Numbered from the stretch's first letter, positions 8,841 to 18,684 are shown. The stretch: DNA of 64,000 nucleotides from C-114 sp963719285 (GCA_963719285.1 CAVRBO010000004.1:806001-870000); one strand, 5' to 3'. The notes: generated by a model not told the origin, from the sequence alone. Numbers and translations are program-made.

Positions 8841-11003
8841 ATGAGCCGACCCGTCCGTCCCGAGGACCTGTACGACCTGCGCATCGCCACGGACCCGCGC
8901 CTGTCGCCCGACGGCCGCCTCGTGGCCTTCACGGTCCAGGTGGCAGCCGCGCGACGCGATGGCTACCGGCACTCGGTCTGGCTCGTGCCGGCCGATGGGT
9001 CGGCGCCGGCTCGCCAGGCCACGATCGGGGCCAGGCACGATCGGCGCGCTCGCTTCTCGCCGGACGGGCGCTCGCTCGCGTTCATCTCGGACCGCCGGCT
9101 CACGACCGAGGAGATGCCCGGCGCGCCGGACGACCGCGAGGACGGCGACCAGGTCCACGTCCTGTCCCTCGACGGGGGCGAGGCGCGTCGACTGACCGAC
9201 CTGCCGCGAGGCGTGGAGGACTTCGCCTGGTCGCCGGACGGATCCAGGCTCGCGGTCCTCTCGTCGTCACGTGGAGCGACTCGCGAGGAGGACGCCCGGA
9301 AGCGCGGCAAGACGCGGAAGCCCGATCCGAAGGCGCCGCCGACGTCCGACTACCGGTACGCCGACCGGCTCGTCTACCAGTACAACGGGGCCGGCTATGT
9401 CGTGGGCAAGGAGGCCGAGCTGTGGGTCGTGGACGCGACCGACGGGTCGGCCCGGCGGCTGACCACGGCCGGGACCCCCGTCTCCGGCCCGGCCTGGTCG
9501 CCGGACGGCGGTCGGATCGCAATCTCGACGGACCGGCGGCCAGACCGCGACCAGATGTGGCACCAGCAGGTGTACGCGGTCGACGTGACCGACGGCAGCG
9601 AGACCCGGATCACGGACGCCGGGCATTCCTACTTCGCCGAGCCGGCGTGGTCGCCCGACGGGACGTCCCTCGCCGTCCTCGGTCATCGCTATCCGGCCCG
9701 AGCGGGCTCGCGCAACGATATCTGGCTGTTCGCGGCCGACGGGTCCGAGGCCGAGCGCAGCGGTGGACGCAACCTGTCGGGCCGCCATGACCTGATGCCC
9801 GGTTCCGGGATGGGCAGCGACCTCACGCCGGGCGAGGAGCCGCGCCTCACGTTCACGACCGGTGGGCGATGGATCACCTTCAGCGCCCCGTACGGCGGGT
9901 CGTACGAGCTGTGGCGGATCTCCGTCGCCGACGGCGACGTCGTGCGCCTGACCGAGGACCACCACTACATCTCGTCGTTCGACCAGGTGACGCTCCCGAA
10001 GGGTCGTTCCGGAGCGGAGTCGGGCACCCGGATCGCCTACGCCCGCTCGACGCCCACCCGGCCGACCGACATCTGGGCGCTCGACGTCCCGGCCGCCGGC
10101 TCGGGCAAGGACCTCGCCACGCCCCGACGCCTGACGGACCTGAACGCCGACACGCTCGCCGAGGTCGAGCTCGTCGCCCCGGTCGAACGCTGGATCGAGG
10201 TCGACGGACGAGCCGTCCAGGGCTGGTACGTCGCGCCGGCGTCCTCGTCGGGTGCGACCGCGCCCGCGCCGCTCGTCACCGAGATCCACGGCGGACCGCA
10301 CACGCTCTATGGGTGGTCGCCATTCATCGAGTTCCAGGTCCTCGCCGGGGCCGGCATCGGGGTCTGGTACAGCAACCCGCGCGGCTCGGAGGGCTACGGC
10401 CAGGACTTCAACGGCGCCAACTTCCGGGACTGGGGGCCGGGGCCTACCCGGGACGTGCTGGCGGGCGTCGAGTCCCTCGTCGCCGACGGCCTGGCCGATC
10501 CGGACCGACTCGGGCTGACGGGTGGTTCGTACGGGGGCTACCTGACGAACTGGATCGTGGGCCACGACCGGCGCTTCCGCGCGGCCGTCACCTGCCGGAG
10601 CGTGGTCGACCTCACGTCGCAGATGCTCTCGGGCGATATCGGCGGAGCGGAGTTCGGGCGGCTCGAATTCGGGGCGGCCCCCTGGGAGGACCCCACGTTC
10701 TATCGTGAGCACTCCCCGTTGACCCACGCCCCGGACATCCGGACGCCGCTCCTGATCCAGCACAGCGAGCAGGACCTCCGGTGCACGATCACGCAGGCCG
10801 AGGAGCTGTTCACGGTCCTGCGCATCCACGGCCGGCCCGCGCGCCTCATGCGCGTCCCCGGGGAGAGCCACGAGCTCACCCGGTCGGGCACGCCGTTCCG
10901 CCGGGTCGAGAACCTCGTCCAGATCAGGGACTGGTTCCGCCACTACCTCGTCGACGGGAAGCGCGGCCTGCCGCGCCTGCCCCGCGAGCGTGCCGGTAGG
11001 TAG
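8841..11003 (+). CDS. S9 family serine peptidase (acylaminoacyl/dipeptidyl peptidase type)
   Basis: 720 residues. The N-terminal beta-propeller shows repeated blades of the WSPDG type (LSPDGRLVAF, FSPDGRSLAF, WSPDGSRLAVL, WSPDGGRIAI, WSPDGTSLAVL). The C-terminal alpha/beta-hydrolase starts near residue 480 (EIHGGPHTLYGW). The nucleophile is in GGSYGGY (Ser563), the acid in SEQDLRC (Asp645) and the base in GESHELTRSG (His677). Members cut short N-blocked peptides or dipeptides, usually in the cytosol; no signal peptide is visible. ATG 8841 has AAGGAG four bases upstream and fits the family start (VRPEDLYDLR). Upstream in-frame codons are rejected because they run through the intergenic repeat. 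Confidence 0.93.
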   Translation: MSRPVRPEDLYDLRIATDPRLSPDGRLVAFTVQVAAARRDGYRHSVWLVPADGSAPARQATIGARHDRRARFSPDGRSLAFISDRRLTTEEMPGAPDDREDGDQVHVLSLDGGEARRLTDLPRGVEDFAWSPDGSRLAVLSSSRGATREEDARKRGKTRKPDPKAPPTSDYRYADRLVYQYNGAGYVVGKEAELWVVDATDGSARRLTTAGTPVSGPAWSPDGGRIAISTDRRPDRDQMWHQQVYAVDVTDGSETRITDAGHSYFAEPAWSPDGTSLAVLGHRYPARAGSRNDIWLFAADGSEAERSGGRNLSGRHDLMPGSGMGSDLTPGEEPRLTFTTGGRWITFSAPYGGSYELWRISVADGDVVRLTEDHHYISSFDQVTLPKGRSGAESGTRIAYARSTPTRPTDIWALDVPAAGSGKDLATPRRLTDLNADTLAEVELVAPVERWIEVDGRAVQGWYVAPASSSGATAPAPLVTEIHGGPHTLYGWSPFIEFQVLAGAGIGVWYSNPRGSEGYGQDFNGANFRDWGPGPTRDVLAGVESLVADGLADPDRLGLTGGSYGGYLTNWIVGHDRRFRAAVTCRSVVDLTSQMLSGDIGGAEFGRLEFGAAPWEDPTFYREHSPLTHAPDIRTPLLIQHSEQDLRCTITQAEELFTVLRIHGRPARLMRVPGESHELTRSGTPFRRVENLVQIRDWFRHYLVDGKRGLPRLPRERAGR

Positions 11004-11060
11004 CCCGGAAGGCAGACGGGGAACCCACCCGCGTTCGGACGGGCGTATCCTCTCGGTCCC

Positions 11061-12056
11061 ATGACGACCGCGCACCGACCCGTCGACTCGGCCGCCCGCG
11101 AGCACGCCCAGGAACTGATCCGGGCGTGGGACCCGCGGCCGACCCTGAGCGGCGGCGCCATCGGCAGCATCCTGGGCCGAGTGACCTCGGTCGACCAGGT
11201 CGGCGTGGAGGAGCGGGTCGCCTCGCTCCGGACCCGTTCGATCAAGAAGGCCAGCAAACTCTGGGCCCTCGATCTCGTGATCCGGATGATCGATCTCACC
11301 ACGCTCGAGGGGAAGGACACCCCGGGCAAGATCCACGCCCTCTGCCAGAAGGCGATGCGTCCGAAGCCCGGCGACCCGACGATCCCGTCGGTCGCGGCGG
11401 TATGCGTCTACCCGGCCCTCGTCGCGGACGCGAAGGAGGCGCTCGCGGGCTCCGGGGTCCGCGTCGCCAGCGTGGCGACCGGCTTCCCGAGCGGCCAGAC
11501 GTTCCGCGACATCAAGGTCGCCGAGACCCGGGCGGCCATCGAGGCCGGCGCGGACGAGGTCGACATGGTCATCGACCGGGGCGCGTTCCTGTCGGGCGAC
11601 TACTACGCGGTCTTCGAGGAGATCGTGGCCGTCAAGGATGCCTGCGGTCCGACCCATCTCAAGGTCATCCTCGAGACGGGCGAGCTCGAGACGTACGACA
11701 ACGTCCGGCGGGCGAGCGTCCTGGCCATGGCCGCCGGGGCGGATTTCATCAAGACCTCCACGGGCAAGGTCGTGCCGGCGGCGACGCTGCCGGTGACCCT
11801 CGTGATGCTCGAGGCGATCCGCGACTTCGATCGCCAGACCGGCCGAGCGGTGGGGATGAAGCCGGCCGGCGGGATCCGGGCCGCGAAGGAGGCGATCCAG
11901 TACCTCGTGGTGCTGTACGAGACCCTGGGGCCGCGCTGGATGACCCCGGAGCGGTTCCGGTTCGGTGCGAGCAGCCTGCTCAACGACGTACTGATGCAGA
12001 TCGAGAAGGAGCACACGGGCCGTTACGCCGACCCGGACGACTTCTCGCTCGACTGA
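11061..12056 (+). CDS. deoC: Deoxyribose-phosphate aldolase
   Basis: 331 residues, the long class-I DERA form found in Actinobacteria and relatives. It splits 2-deoxyribose-5-phosphate into glyceraldehyde-3-phosphate and acetaldehyde. The Schiff-base lysine is in FIKTSTGKV (Lys231) and the proton-relay lysine in GMKPAGGIR (Lys267). IDLTTLEGKDT is the N-terminal substrate loop, and the EVDMVID and KVILETGEL strands are present. TATCCT lies nine bases upstream of ATG 11061, so the leader is very short. Downstream come a decayed transporter and two ALDH-family genes. The deoC-ALDH-ALDH order fits nucleoside salvage with oxidation of the acetaldehyde product. Confidence 0.96.
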   Translation: MTTAHRPVDSAAREHAQELIRAWDPRPTLSGGAIGSILGRVTSVDQVGVEERVASLRTRSIKKASKLWALDLVIRMIDLTTLEGKDTPGKIHALCQKAMRPKPGDPTIPSVAAVCVYPALVADAKEALAGSGVRVASVATGFPSGQTFRDIKVAETRAAIEAGADEVDMVIDRGAFLSGDYYAVFEEIVAVKDACGPTHLKVILETGELETYDNVRRASVLAMAAGADFIKTSTGKVVPAATLPVTLVMLEAIRDFDRQTGRAVGMKPAGGIRAAKEAIQYLVVLYETLGPRWMTPERFRFGASSLLNDVLMQIEKEHTGRYADPDDFSLD

Positions 12057-12062
12057 GCACGT

Positions 12063-12099
12063 CTCCCGAGCGAAGGCTCCGAGTGACCCGGCGCTCGGG
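12063..12099 (+). terminator. Hairpin after deoC built on the dispersed repeat (copy 2)
   Basis: CTCCCGAGCGAAGGC (12063-12077) is the reverse form of the dispersed repeat. Its CCCGAGCG (12065-12072) pairs with CGCTCGGG (12092-12099). It begins seven bases after the deoC stop, a typical terminator position, though no T-run follows. Confidence 0.6.
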
Positions 12100-12120
12100 G
12101 TTCCCGGCTAGGACTCGAGC

Positions 12121-12700
12121 GTGATCGCGATCCGCGTCCTCGTGCTGGCGAGCGGCGCGGCGTTCGCGGTCATCGTGCCGTTCAACGGCGTGATCCTGGC
12201 CAGCCTGGGGTTCGAGGCCGGCGCCATCGGGTTCGTCCTGTCACTCGGGTCGATCGCGTTCGCCCTCGCCGTGCCCACCTGGGGCCACATCGCCGACGTG
12301 CGGCTCGGTCGGCCGTGGACCCTCCAGGTGTGCGGCGTCGGTTCGGCCGTCGCCCTCATCGCCCTGCTCGGGTCATGGCCGCAGGCCACGATCGTCCTGC
12401 TGTTCGCGGTGTTCTGGATCTTCCAGTCCGGGTGGCAGCCCCTGAGCGACGCGTTGACCGTCAACGCCCTCGGCGAGCGAGGGCATCGCCATGGACGCAA
12501 CCGCAGCCTCGCCAGCCTGTCGTTCGCGATCTCGTCGTCGCGGCGGGCGCCGTGTTGACCGATGTGGTCGGCGGCCTGCTCTTCGGCGCCTCGGCGGGAG
12601 CGCCGTGTTCGCGTTCGGGGCGCTCGCCGCGGTCGCGGATCGCGTCGTGGGCTGGTTCGCATGCCCCCACCGCGCGCTCCCGTCGGAGGTGTCGTCGGGC
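12121..12700 (+). pseudogene. Decayed MFS transporter (MFS_1-like)
   Basis: GTG 12121 opens a good N-terminal MFS half: three or four helices, with the G-x-x-A-D-x-x-x-x-R loop as GHIADVRLGR and later WIFQSGWQPLSDALTVNALGERGHRHGRNRSLASLSFAI. The frame then breaks at about 12530. The next frame carries VVAAGAVLTDVVGGLLFGASAG, and from about 12600 a third frame carries AVFAFGALAAVADRVVGW. The rest of the roughly 400-residue transporter is missing before the ALDH gene begins at 12721. Two indels plus loss of about half the gene mark a real remnant, not one sequencing slip. Lying between deoC and ALDH, it was plausibly a nucleoside or sugar permease. TAGGAC ends six bases before the GTG, an old leaderless promoter. 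Confidence 0.75.
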
Positions 12701-12720
12701 GATGCGATAATGGCCGGCAC

Positions 12721-14256
12721 ATGACGACCAAGACCGGACCGGCCGCGGACAAGGCGGTTGCGACGCGCGGGACCGACGCTCCGAACAGCTGGGGCCTGGG
12801 CGACGGGCAGGCGATCCCCTGGGAGTACGCGCCGGCACCCGAGAGCCGGGACGTCGTCCGGCTCAAGGAACGCTACGGCCTGTTCATCGGCGGCAAGGAC
12901 ATGCCGGCCAGTGACGGCGCGGTGTTCACGACCGTGGATCCGTCCACCGAGTTGCCCCTGGCCGAGGTGGCCCGCGGCACGGCCGAGGACATGGACCGGG
13001 CCGTCCGGGCCGCCCGGACCGCGTTCCGCCGCCGCTGGGGCGACCTGCCCGGCCGCGAGCGCGCCAAGTACCTGTTCCGGATCGCCCGGATCCTCCAGGA
13101 GCGGAGCCGCGAGTTCGCCGTCCTCGAGAGCATGGACAGTGGCAAGCCCATCAAGGAGAGCCGGGACGTCGATGTGCCGCTGGCCGCAGCTCACTTCTGG
13201 TATTACGCGGGCTGGGCCGACAAGCTCGAGTACGCCTTCCCCGGGCGCGTCGCCCGGCCGCTCGGCGTGGCCGGCCAGATCATCCCCTGGAACTTCCCGT
13301 TGCTGATGCTCGCCTGGAAGATCGCGCCGGCCCTCGCGGCGGGCAACACGGTCGTGCTCAAGCCGGCGTCGACGACGCCGCTCACGGCGCTGCTCTTCGC
13401 CGACGTCTGCCGCCAGGCCGACCTGCCCCCGGGCGTGGTCAATATCGTGCCCGGGCCGGGCGAGGTCGGCATGAGCCTCGTCCGCCATCCCGGCGTGGAC
13501 AAGATCGCGTTCACGGGCTCGACCGAGATCGGCCGGCGGATCGCGGCGGGCGTGGCCGGCTCGGACAAGGCGCTCACCCTCGAGCTGGGAGGCAAGGCCG
13601 CGAACATCGTGTTCGACGACGCGCCGCTCGACCAGGCGATCGAGGGCATCGTCAACGGGATCTACTTCAACCAGGGCGAGGTCTGCTGCGCCGGTAGCCG
13701 CCTGCTCGTCCAGGAGAGCATCGTCGATCCCCTCATCGACAAGCTCAAGGACCGGCTGGCGACCATCCGCGTGGGCGACCCGCTCGACAAGAACACGGAC
13801 GTGGGGGCGATCAACTCGCGGGCCCAGCTCGAGAAGATCACCGAGCTCGTCGCGGCCGGCGTCGCCGAGGGTGCGGACCTCTACCAGCCGTCGTGCGACC
13901 TGCCCGAGCGGGGCTACTTCTTCCGCCCGACGCTGTTCACGAATGTCGCCCAGAGCCACCGGATCGCCCGCGAGGAGATCTTCGGGCCGGTCCTGTCCGT
14001 GCTGACCTTCCGCACACCCGACGAGGCGATCGAGAAAGCGAACAACACGCCGTACGGCCTTTCGGCCGGCGTATGGACCGACAAGGGCAGCCGGATCCTG
14101 GCCATGGTCAAGCGACTCAAGGCCGGGGTCGTCTGGGCGAACACGTTCAACCGGTTCGATCCCACGAGCCCGTTCGGGGGCTACAAGGAGTCGGGCTACG
14201 GGCGCGAGGGCGGTCGCCACGGGCTGCACGCGTACGTGCGCCTGGAGGACCGCTAG
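12721..14256 (+). CDS. Aldehyde dehydrogenase
   Basis: 511 residues, full-length NAD(P)-dependent ALDH. Cofactor-domain motifs are present (GQIIPWNFPLLML, KPASTTPLTALLFADV, FTGSTEIGRRI). The general base is in LELGGKAANIV (Glu288), the nucleophile in NQGEVCCAGSRL (Cys322), and EEIFGPVLSVLTF and NNTPYGLSAGVW follow. ATG 12721 gives a 45-residue N-extension before the usual LFIGGKD start; a GATAAT-like hexamer lies nine bases upstream. In the deoC context the likely substrate is acetaldehyde or a related small aldehyde, by inference. It overlaps the next gene by one base (TAGTG), implying coupled translation with the half-length paralogue. Confidence 0.94.
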   Translation: MTTKTGPAADKAVATRGTDAPNSWGLGDGQAIPWEYAPAPESRDVVRLKERYGLFIGGKDMPASDGAVFTTVDPSTELPLAEVARGTAEDMDRAVRAARTAFRRRWGDLPGRERAKYLFRIARILQERSREFAVLESMDSGKPIKESRDVDVPLAAAHFWYYAGWADKLEYAFPGRVARPLGVAGQIIPWNFPLLMLAWKIAPALAAGNTVVLKPASTTPLTALLFADVCRQADLPPGVVNIVPGPGEVGMSLVRHPGVDKIAFTGSTEIGRRIAAGVAGSDKALTLELGGKAANIVFDDAPLDQAIEGIVNGIYFNQGEVCCAGSRLLVQESIVDPLIDKLKDRLATIRVGDPLDKNTDVGAINSRAQLEKITELVAAGVAEGADLYQPSCDLPERGYFFRPTLFTNVAQSHRIAREEIFGPVLSVLTFRTPDEAIEKANNTPYGLSAGVWTDKGSRILAMVKRLKAGVVWANTFNRFDPTSPFGGYKESGYGREGGRHGLHAYVRLEDR

Positions 14257-15164
14257 TGGCCGGGCGCGCCGTGACGGAGTCGGCCCGTATCGGCGTCCGT
14301 AAGACCTACAAGATGTACATCGGCGGCGCGTTCCCGCGTTCCGAATCGGGCCGCTCGTACGACGTGAGCTCGGCCGACGGATCGCCGCTGGCCAACGCCT
14401 GTCGCGCCTCGCGCAAGGACGTGCGCGACGCGGTCCGTGCCGCGAGGGCGGCGTTCGAGCCGTGGGCCGGTCGGACGGCGATGAACCGGGGCCAGGTCCT
14501 GTACCGCGTCGCCGAGCTCATGGAGGGCCGGCGCGACCAGTTCGTCGAGGAGGTGTCGATCGCGGAGGGCGTCCGTGCCGGCCGGGCCGGGGAACTCGTC
14601 GGGCGGGCCATCGACCGCTGGGTCTGGTATGCCGGCTGGGCCGACAAGATCGCCCAGGTCCTCGGTTCGGTCAACCCGGTCGCGGCGCCGTACTTCAACT
14701 TCACGATCCCGGAGCCGACCGGCATCGTGGGCCTCGTCGCGCCCGAGACGTCGTCCCTCCTGGGGCTCGTCTCGCGCCTGGCGCCGCCGCTCGTGGCCGG
14801 GAACACCGCGATCGTGCTCGCCTCCGAGTCGCGGCCGCTTCCGGCGGTGACGCTGACCGAGGTCCTGGCCACGTCCGACGTGCCCGGCGGCGTCGTGAAC
14901 CTGCTCACCGGCCTGCGCCGCGAGCTCGTCCCGGTCCTCGCCGCGCACGAGGATGTCGACACGATCGACACGTGGGGTGTCCCGGCCGACATGCAGGAGG
15001 CGGTCGAGGTCGCCGCCGCCCAGGACATCAAGCGCCTGTTGCGACGGCCCGCGCGCGTCGCCGATGCGCGCTTCGACTGGACCGACGACCGTGCCGCCCA
15101 GCGGCCCGAGTGGATCGCCGCGCATCTCGAGATGAAGACGGTCTGGCACCCGATCGGGGTCTGA
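14256..15164 (+). CDS. Half-length aldehyde dehydrogenase family protein
   Basis: 302 residues from GTG 14256 (a second GTG at 14271 is possible). The opening MYIGGAFPRSESGRSYDV and the N-terminal Rossmann half resemble ALDH (AARAAFEPWAGRTAMNRGQVLYRVAELME, WVWYAGWADKIAQVLGS, PEPTGIVGLVAPETSSLLGLVSRLAPPLVAGNTAIVLAS, DVPGGVVNLLTG). The FTGSTE, ELGGK and catalytic-Cys segments are absent. The frame ends cleanly, with a C-terminal segment ending HPIGV that looks purpose-built rather than truncated. It follows the full ALDH with a one-base overlap. It is probably a non-catalytic partner that pairs with the active subunit; a decaying paralogue is the alternative. Confidence 0.8.
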   Translation: MAGRAVTESARIGVRKTYKMYIGGAFPRSESGRSYDVSSADGSPLANACRASRKDVRDAVRAARAAFEPWAGRTAMNRGQVLYRVAELMEGRRDQFVEEVSIAEGVRAGRAGELVGRAIDRWVWYAGWADKIAQVLGSVNPVAAPYFNFTIPEPTGIVGLVAPETSSLLGLVSRLAPPLVAGNTAIVLASESRPLPAVTLTEVLATSDVPGGVVNLLTGLRRELVPVLAAHEDVDTIDTWGVPADMQEAVEVAAAQDIKRLLRRPARVADARFDWTDDRAAQRPEWIAAHLEMKTVWHPIGV

Positions 15165-15182
15165 GGGCGGCGTTCCTGCCAT

Positions 15183-15387
15183 CCACCACTCCGGATGGTG
15201 TCGGGTGACCGGAAGCCACACCTGACGGGACGGATCGAGCGCAGGCGTGAGCGCGGCCGCCCGGCGACCCACCCGGCGACCCCGGCGCCATGCCCCACGG
15301 GGCATCGTCCGCTACCCGACACCACCCCCAGTGGTATCTGCGACCCAACGCCTGCCGACGAGCGATAACACCACCCGGGGTGGTATC
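15183..15387. repeat. Three copies of a palindromic ACACCA...TGGT motif
   Basis: The intergenic stretch 15165-15484 holds three related imperfect palindromes: 15183-15209 (reverse orientation, core CCACTCCGGATGGTGT), 15312-15338 (core ACACCACCCCCAGTGGTATC) and 15364-15387 (core ACACCACCCGGGGTGGTATC). The shared form is ACACCAyCC-n-GTGGTaTC. They lie 86-300 bases upstream of the EamA gene. They resemble metal-sensor (CsoR-like) or other repressor operators in shape. No gene is visible in the rest of this 320-base gap. Confidence 0.6.
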
Positions 15388-15472
15388 CGGCGCGGGACCG
15401 AGTCCGGCCGTGCGGGACGAGGCACGTAGCGGGCGGACGCGAGACGAGGCACGGCAGGGCATCCGTCGCCCG

Positions 15473-15478
15473 TAGACT
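15473..15478 (+). promoter_or_regulatory. Leaderless -10 (TAGACT) for the EamA gene
   Basis: TAGACT ends six bases before ATG 15485, matching the leaderless geometry seen elsewhere in the window. Confidence 0.6.
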
Positions 15479-15484
15479 CAGCCG

Positions 15485-16435
15485 ATGCCGCCCGGCGTGT
15501 TCGCCCTCGTCCTCGTCGTCGCGGTGCTCCACGTGGGCTGGAACGCGCTGCTCAAGACCTCGGGCGACACGCTCCGTACAGCAGAGCGGGCGAATGTCGT
15601 CGGGGTCGGCGTGTTCGCCCCGTTCGTCGTCGTCGGCTGGTTGGCGACGGGCCGCCCGGGCCTCGAGCCGGGGACCGTCGCCCTCGCGGCCGCCTCGGGC
15701 ATCCTCGAGGCGGCCTACTTCATCTGTCTCGCCGAGGCGTACCGGCGGGGCGACCTGTCGGTCGTCTATCCCATCGCCCGGGGGACGGCCCCGGTCCTCT
15801 CCGTCGCTCTCGGCGTGACCGTCCTGGGCGACCGCCTCGAGCCCGCGGGCGTCATCGGCGTCGCGGCGCTCCTCACCGGGATCCTGCTCGTCCAGCGGCC
15901 GTGGCGGGCCATCGGGGTGGTTCGCGCCCATCTCGCCCGCTCGCGTCAAGGGACCGGCACGCCCGACCCGTCCGCCGCGTCGCTCGTCGGCGCTGCGGAG
16001 TTCGCGATGCTGACCGGGGTCATGATCTCCGGCTATTCGGCCGTCGACTCGGTCGGCGCGCGCCAGGCGCCGGTCTGGCTGTACGCCGGGGTCGTGTTCC
16101 CGGTCTGCGCGATCGTCCTCGTCGCGTGGGTCCGGTTCGTGGCGCGGCGGCCGGGTCGGACCGGGCACCAGACGGAGAGCAAAGGCCCGGCGCCATGGAT
16201 CAGGTCGGGCGCGGCCGGCACGATCAGCCTGGGTGCGTACGGGATGATCCTCATCGCCTACACGTTGGCGCCGCTGACCGCGATCGCGCCGCTGCGCGAG
16301 AGCTCGGTCGTCATCGCGTCCGCCTGGGGTGCGCTCCGGATGGGCGAGGGCGTGGACGCCCGTGACCGGGCACGTCGCCTGACCGGGGCCGGGCTGGTGC
16401 TGGTCGGCGCGGTGCTCCTCGCGCTCAAGGGCTGA
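15485..16435 (+). CDS. EamA/DMT family transporter
   Basis: 316 residues with about ten hydrophobic helices in two EamA repeats, split by a cytosolic loop around residues 145-175 (RPWRAIGVVRAHLARSRQGTGTPDPSA). The first repeat shows the diagnostic LVVAVLHVGWNALLKTSGD and the VYPIARGTAPVLSVALGVTVLGDRL helix pair. The second carries TLAPLTAIAPLRESSVVIASAWGALRMGE. Members export amino acids, purines or other metabolites across the inner membrane; the substrate cannot be read. It is convergent with a second EamA gene, their stops separated by six bases. The sequences differ clearly, so this is not a recent duplication. Confidence 0.88.
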   Translation: MPPGVFALVLVVAVLHVGWNALLKTSGDTLRTAERANVVGVGVFAPFVVVGWLATGRPGLEPGTVALAAASGILEAAYFICLAEAYRRGDLSVVYPIARGTAPVLSVALGVTVLGDRLEPAGVIGVAALLTGILLVQRPWRAIGVVRAHLARSRQGTGTPDPSAASLVGAAEFAMLTGVMISGYSAVDSVGARQAPVWLYAGVVFPVCAIVLVAWVRFVARRPGRTGHQTESKGPAPWIRSGAAGTISLGAYGMILIAYTLAPLTAIAPLRESSVVIASAWGALRMGEGVDARDRARRLTGAGLVLVGAVLLALKG

Positions 16436-16441
16436 GCCGGC

Positions 16442-17380
16442 TCAACCCGGCCCGCCGGCCTCCGGTTGGACCGCCGCGGCGCGTCGCCCGAAAAGCCGCC
16501 GCTGGCCGAACGGGCTGTTCACCAGGCCGACGCCGCCGACGATGAGGGCCGTGCCGAGGAGCACGCGCGCATCGATCGTCTCGTTCAGGACGACGAAGCC
16601 GAGGACGATCCCGACGACCGGCAACAGGTACGCGACCATCGACGTGCGGGTCGAGCCCCAGCGGGCCAGCAGCCAGAAGAAGCACAGGTATGCGAGGCCC
16701 GAGCCGAGCAGCCCCAGCCAGACGACGGCGAATACCGACGAACCGGTCCAGGGCAGTGAGAGGGGGCGCTCGAAGACGAAGGCCAGCACGAGCACGATGA
16801 CCAGGGCGAAGAAGACCTGGAAGAACGCCTGGACCATCGGTCGGAGGCCGCGCACGTTGTGGCGCGCGTAGACGTTGCCCGCCGCGTACGAGATCGACGA
16901 CCCGATCATGGCCAGCTCGCCCGGCAGGCTGCCCGACATCCCCTCGCCGAAGCTCCGGCTCGTCAGGACGAGGACGCCGCCGAAGCCGACCAGCAGGCCC
17001 ACCAGCCGGTTCACGGTGATCGGCTCGTCGACCAGGACGAGCGACGCGATGACGATCGTGAACAGCGGCACGGACGCATTGAGGATCGACGCGAGCGCCG
17101 AGTCGATCGAGGTCTCGCCCCAGGTGATGAGCGAGAACGGGATCGCGATGTTGAGGACGCCCATCACGATCAGGTGCCGGTAGACGCGGGGCTCGCGGGG
17201 GAGCGGCTCATGCGCGGCGAAGAGCACGACCGCGAGGAGCGCGCAGCCCACGGCCAGCCGGCCGGCGATGAGGGTGAACGGGGTGAGCGTCTCGACGCCG
17301 ATCTTGATGAACAGGTAGCTGCTGCCCCAGAAGAAGCCGAGGGCGGCGAAGACCAGCCAGACGGTGCGGGCGCGGGACAT
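16442..17380 (-). CDS. EamA/RhaT-like DMT family transporter
   Basis: 312 residues, ten predicted helices in two EamA repeats. Visible family sequence includes VFAALGFFWGSSYLFIKIGVETLTPFTLIAGRLAVG, NIAIPFSLITWGE, ASILNASVPLFTIVIASLVLVDEPITVNRLVGLLVGFGGVLVL and, in repeat two, GSGLAYLCFFWLLARWGSTRTSMVAYLLPVVGIVLGFVVLNETI. Typical of broad metabolite exporters; substrate unknown. ATG 17380 has GGAGG nine bases upstream. A TACCAT hexamer at 17411-17416 on the minus strand would give a 24-base leader. It is divergent from galK, and the galK palindrome (17457-17483) lies between them. Confidence 0.9.
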   Translation of the reverse strand: MSRARTVWLVFAALGFFWGSSYLFIKIGVETLTPFTLIAGRLAVGCALLAVVLFAAHEPLPREPRVYRHLIVMGVLNIAIPFSLITWGETSIDSALASILNASVPLFTIVIASLVLVDEPITVNRLVGLLVGFGGVLVLTSRSFGEGMSGSLPGELAMIGSSISYAAGNVYARHNVRGLRPMVQAFFQVFFALVIVLVLAFVFERPLSLPWTGSSVFAVVWLGLLGSGLAYLCFFWLLARWGSTRTSMVAYLLPVVGIVLGFVVLNETIDARVLLGTALIVGGVGLVNSPFGQRRLFGRRAAAVQPEAGGPG

Positions 17381-17456
17381 CGCGAGGTGCCTCCGGGGTG
17401 GGTTTGGTGGATGGTATCGCAGCGATGGCCTAGGCCGATGGGCCAAGTTTCGAGCG

Positions 17457-17483
17457 GGTACGTGACACCCTCCGTCACGTACC
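17457..17483 (+). promoter_or_regulatory. Operator-like palindrome over the galK promoter
   Basis: GGTACGTGAC (17457-17466) and GTCACGTACC (17474-17483) form a perfect 10-bp inverted repeat with a 7-base spacer. The right arm overlaps a -10-like TACCAT (17480-17485) that ends eight bases before the galK GTG. A repressor bound here would block the promoter directly. The DeoR protein encoded at 23182 is a candidate binder, but the site could serve another regulator. Confidence 0.7.
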
Positions 17484-17493
17484 ATCCAGACCT

Positions 17494-18684
<1,191 letters not shown>

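Noticed and set aside
9267..12014. A 915-codon open frame on the minus strand opposite the S9 peptidase and deoC
   Set aside because: It is the antisense shadow of two clear genes. Composition is Arg/Gly/Asp/His-rich with no fold-like pattern, as expected in 70 percent GC DNA.
15485..17380. The two adjacent EamA genes as a recent tandem duplication
   Set aside because: They are convergent and their sequences differ throughout; only the family pattern is shared.
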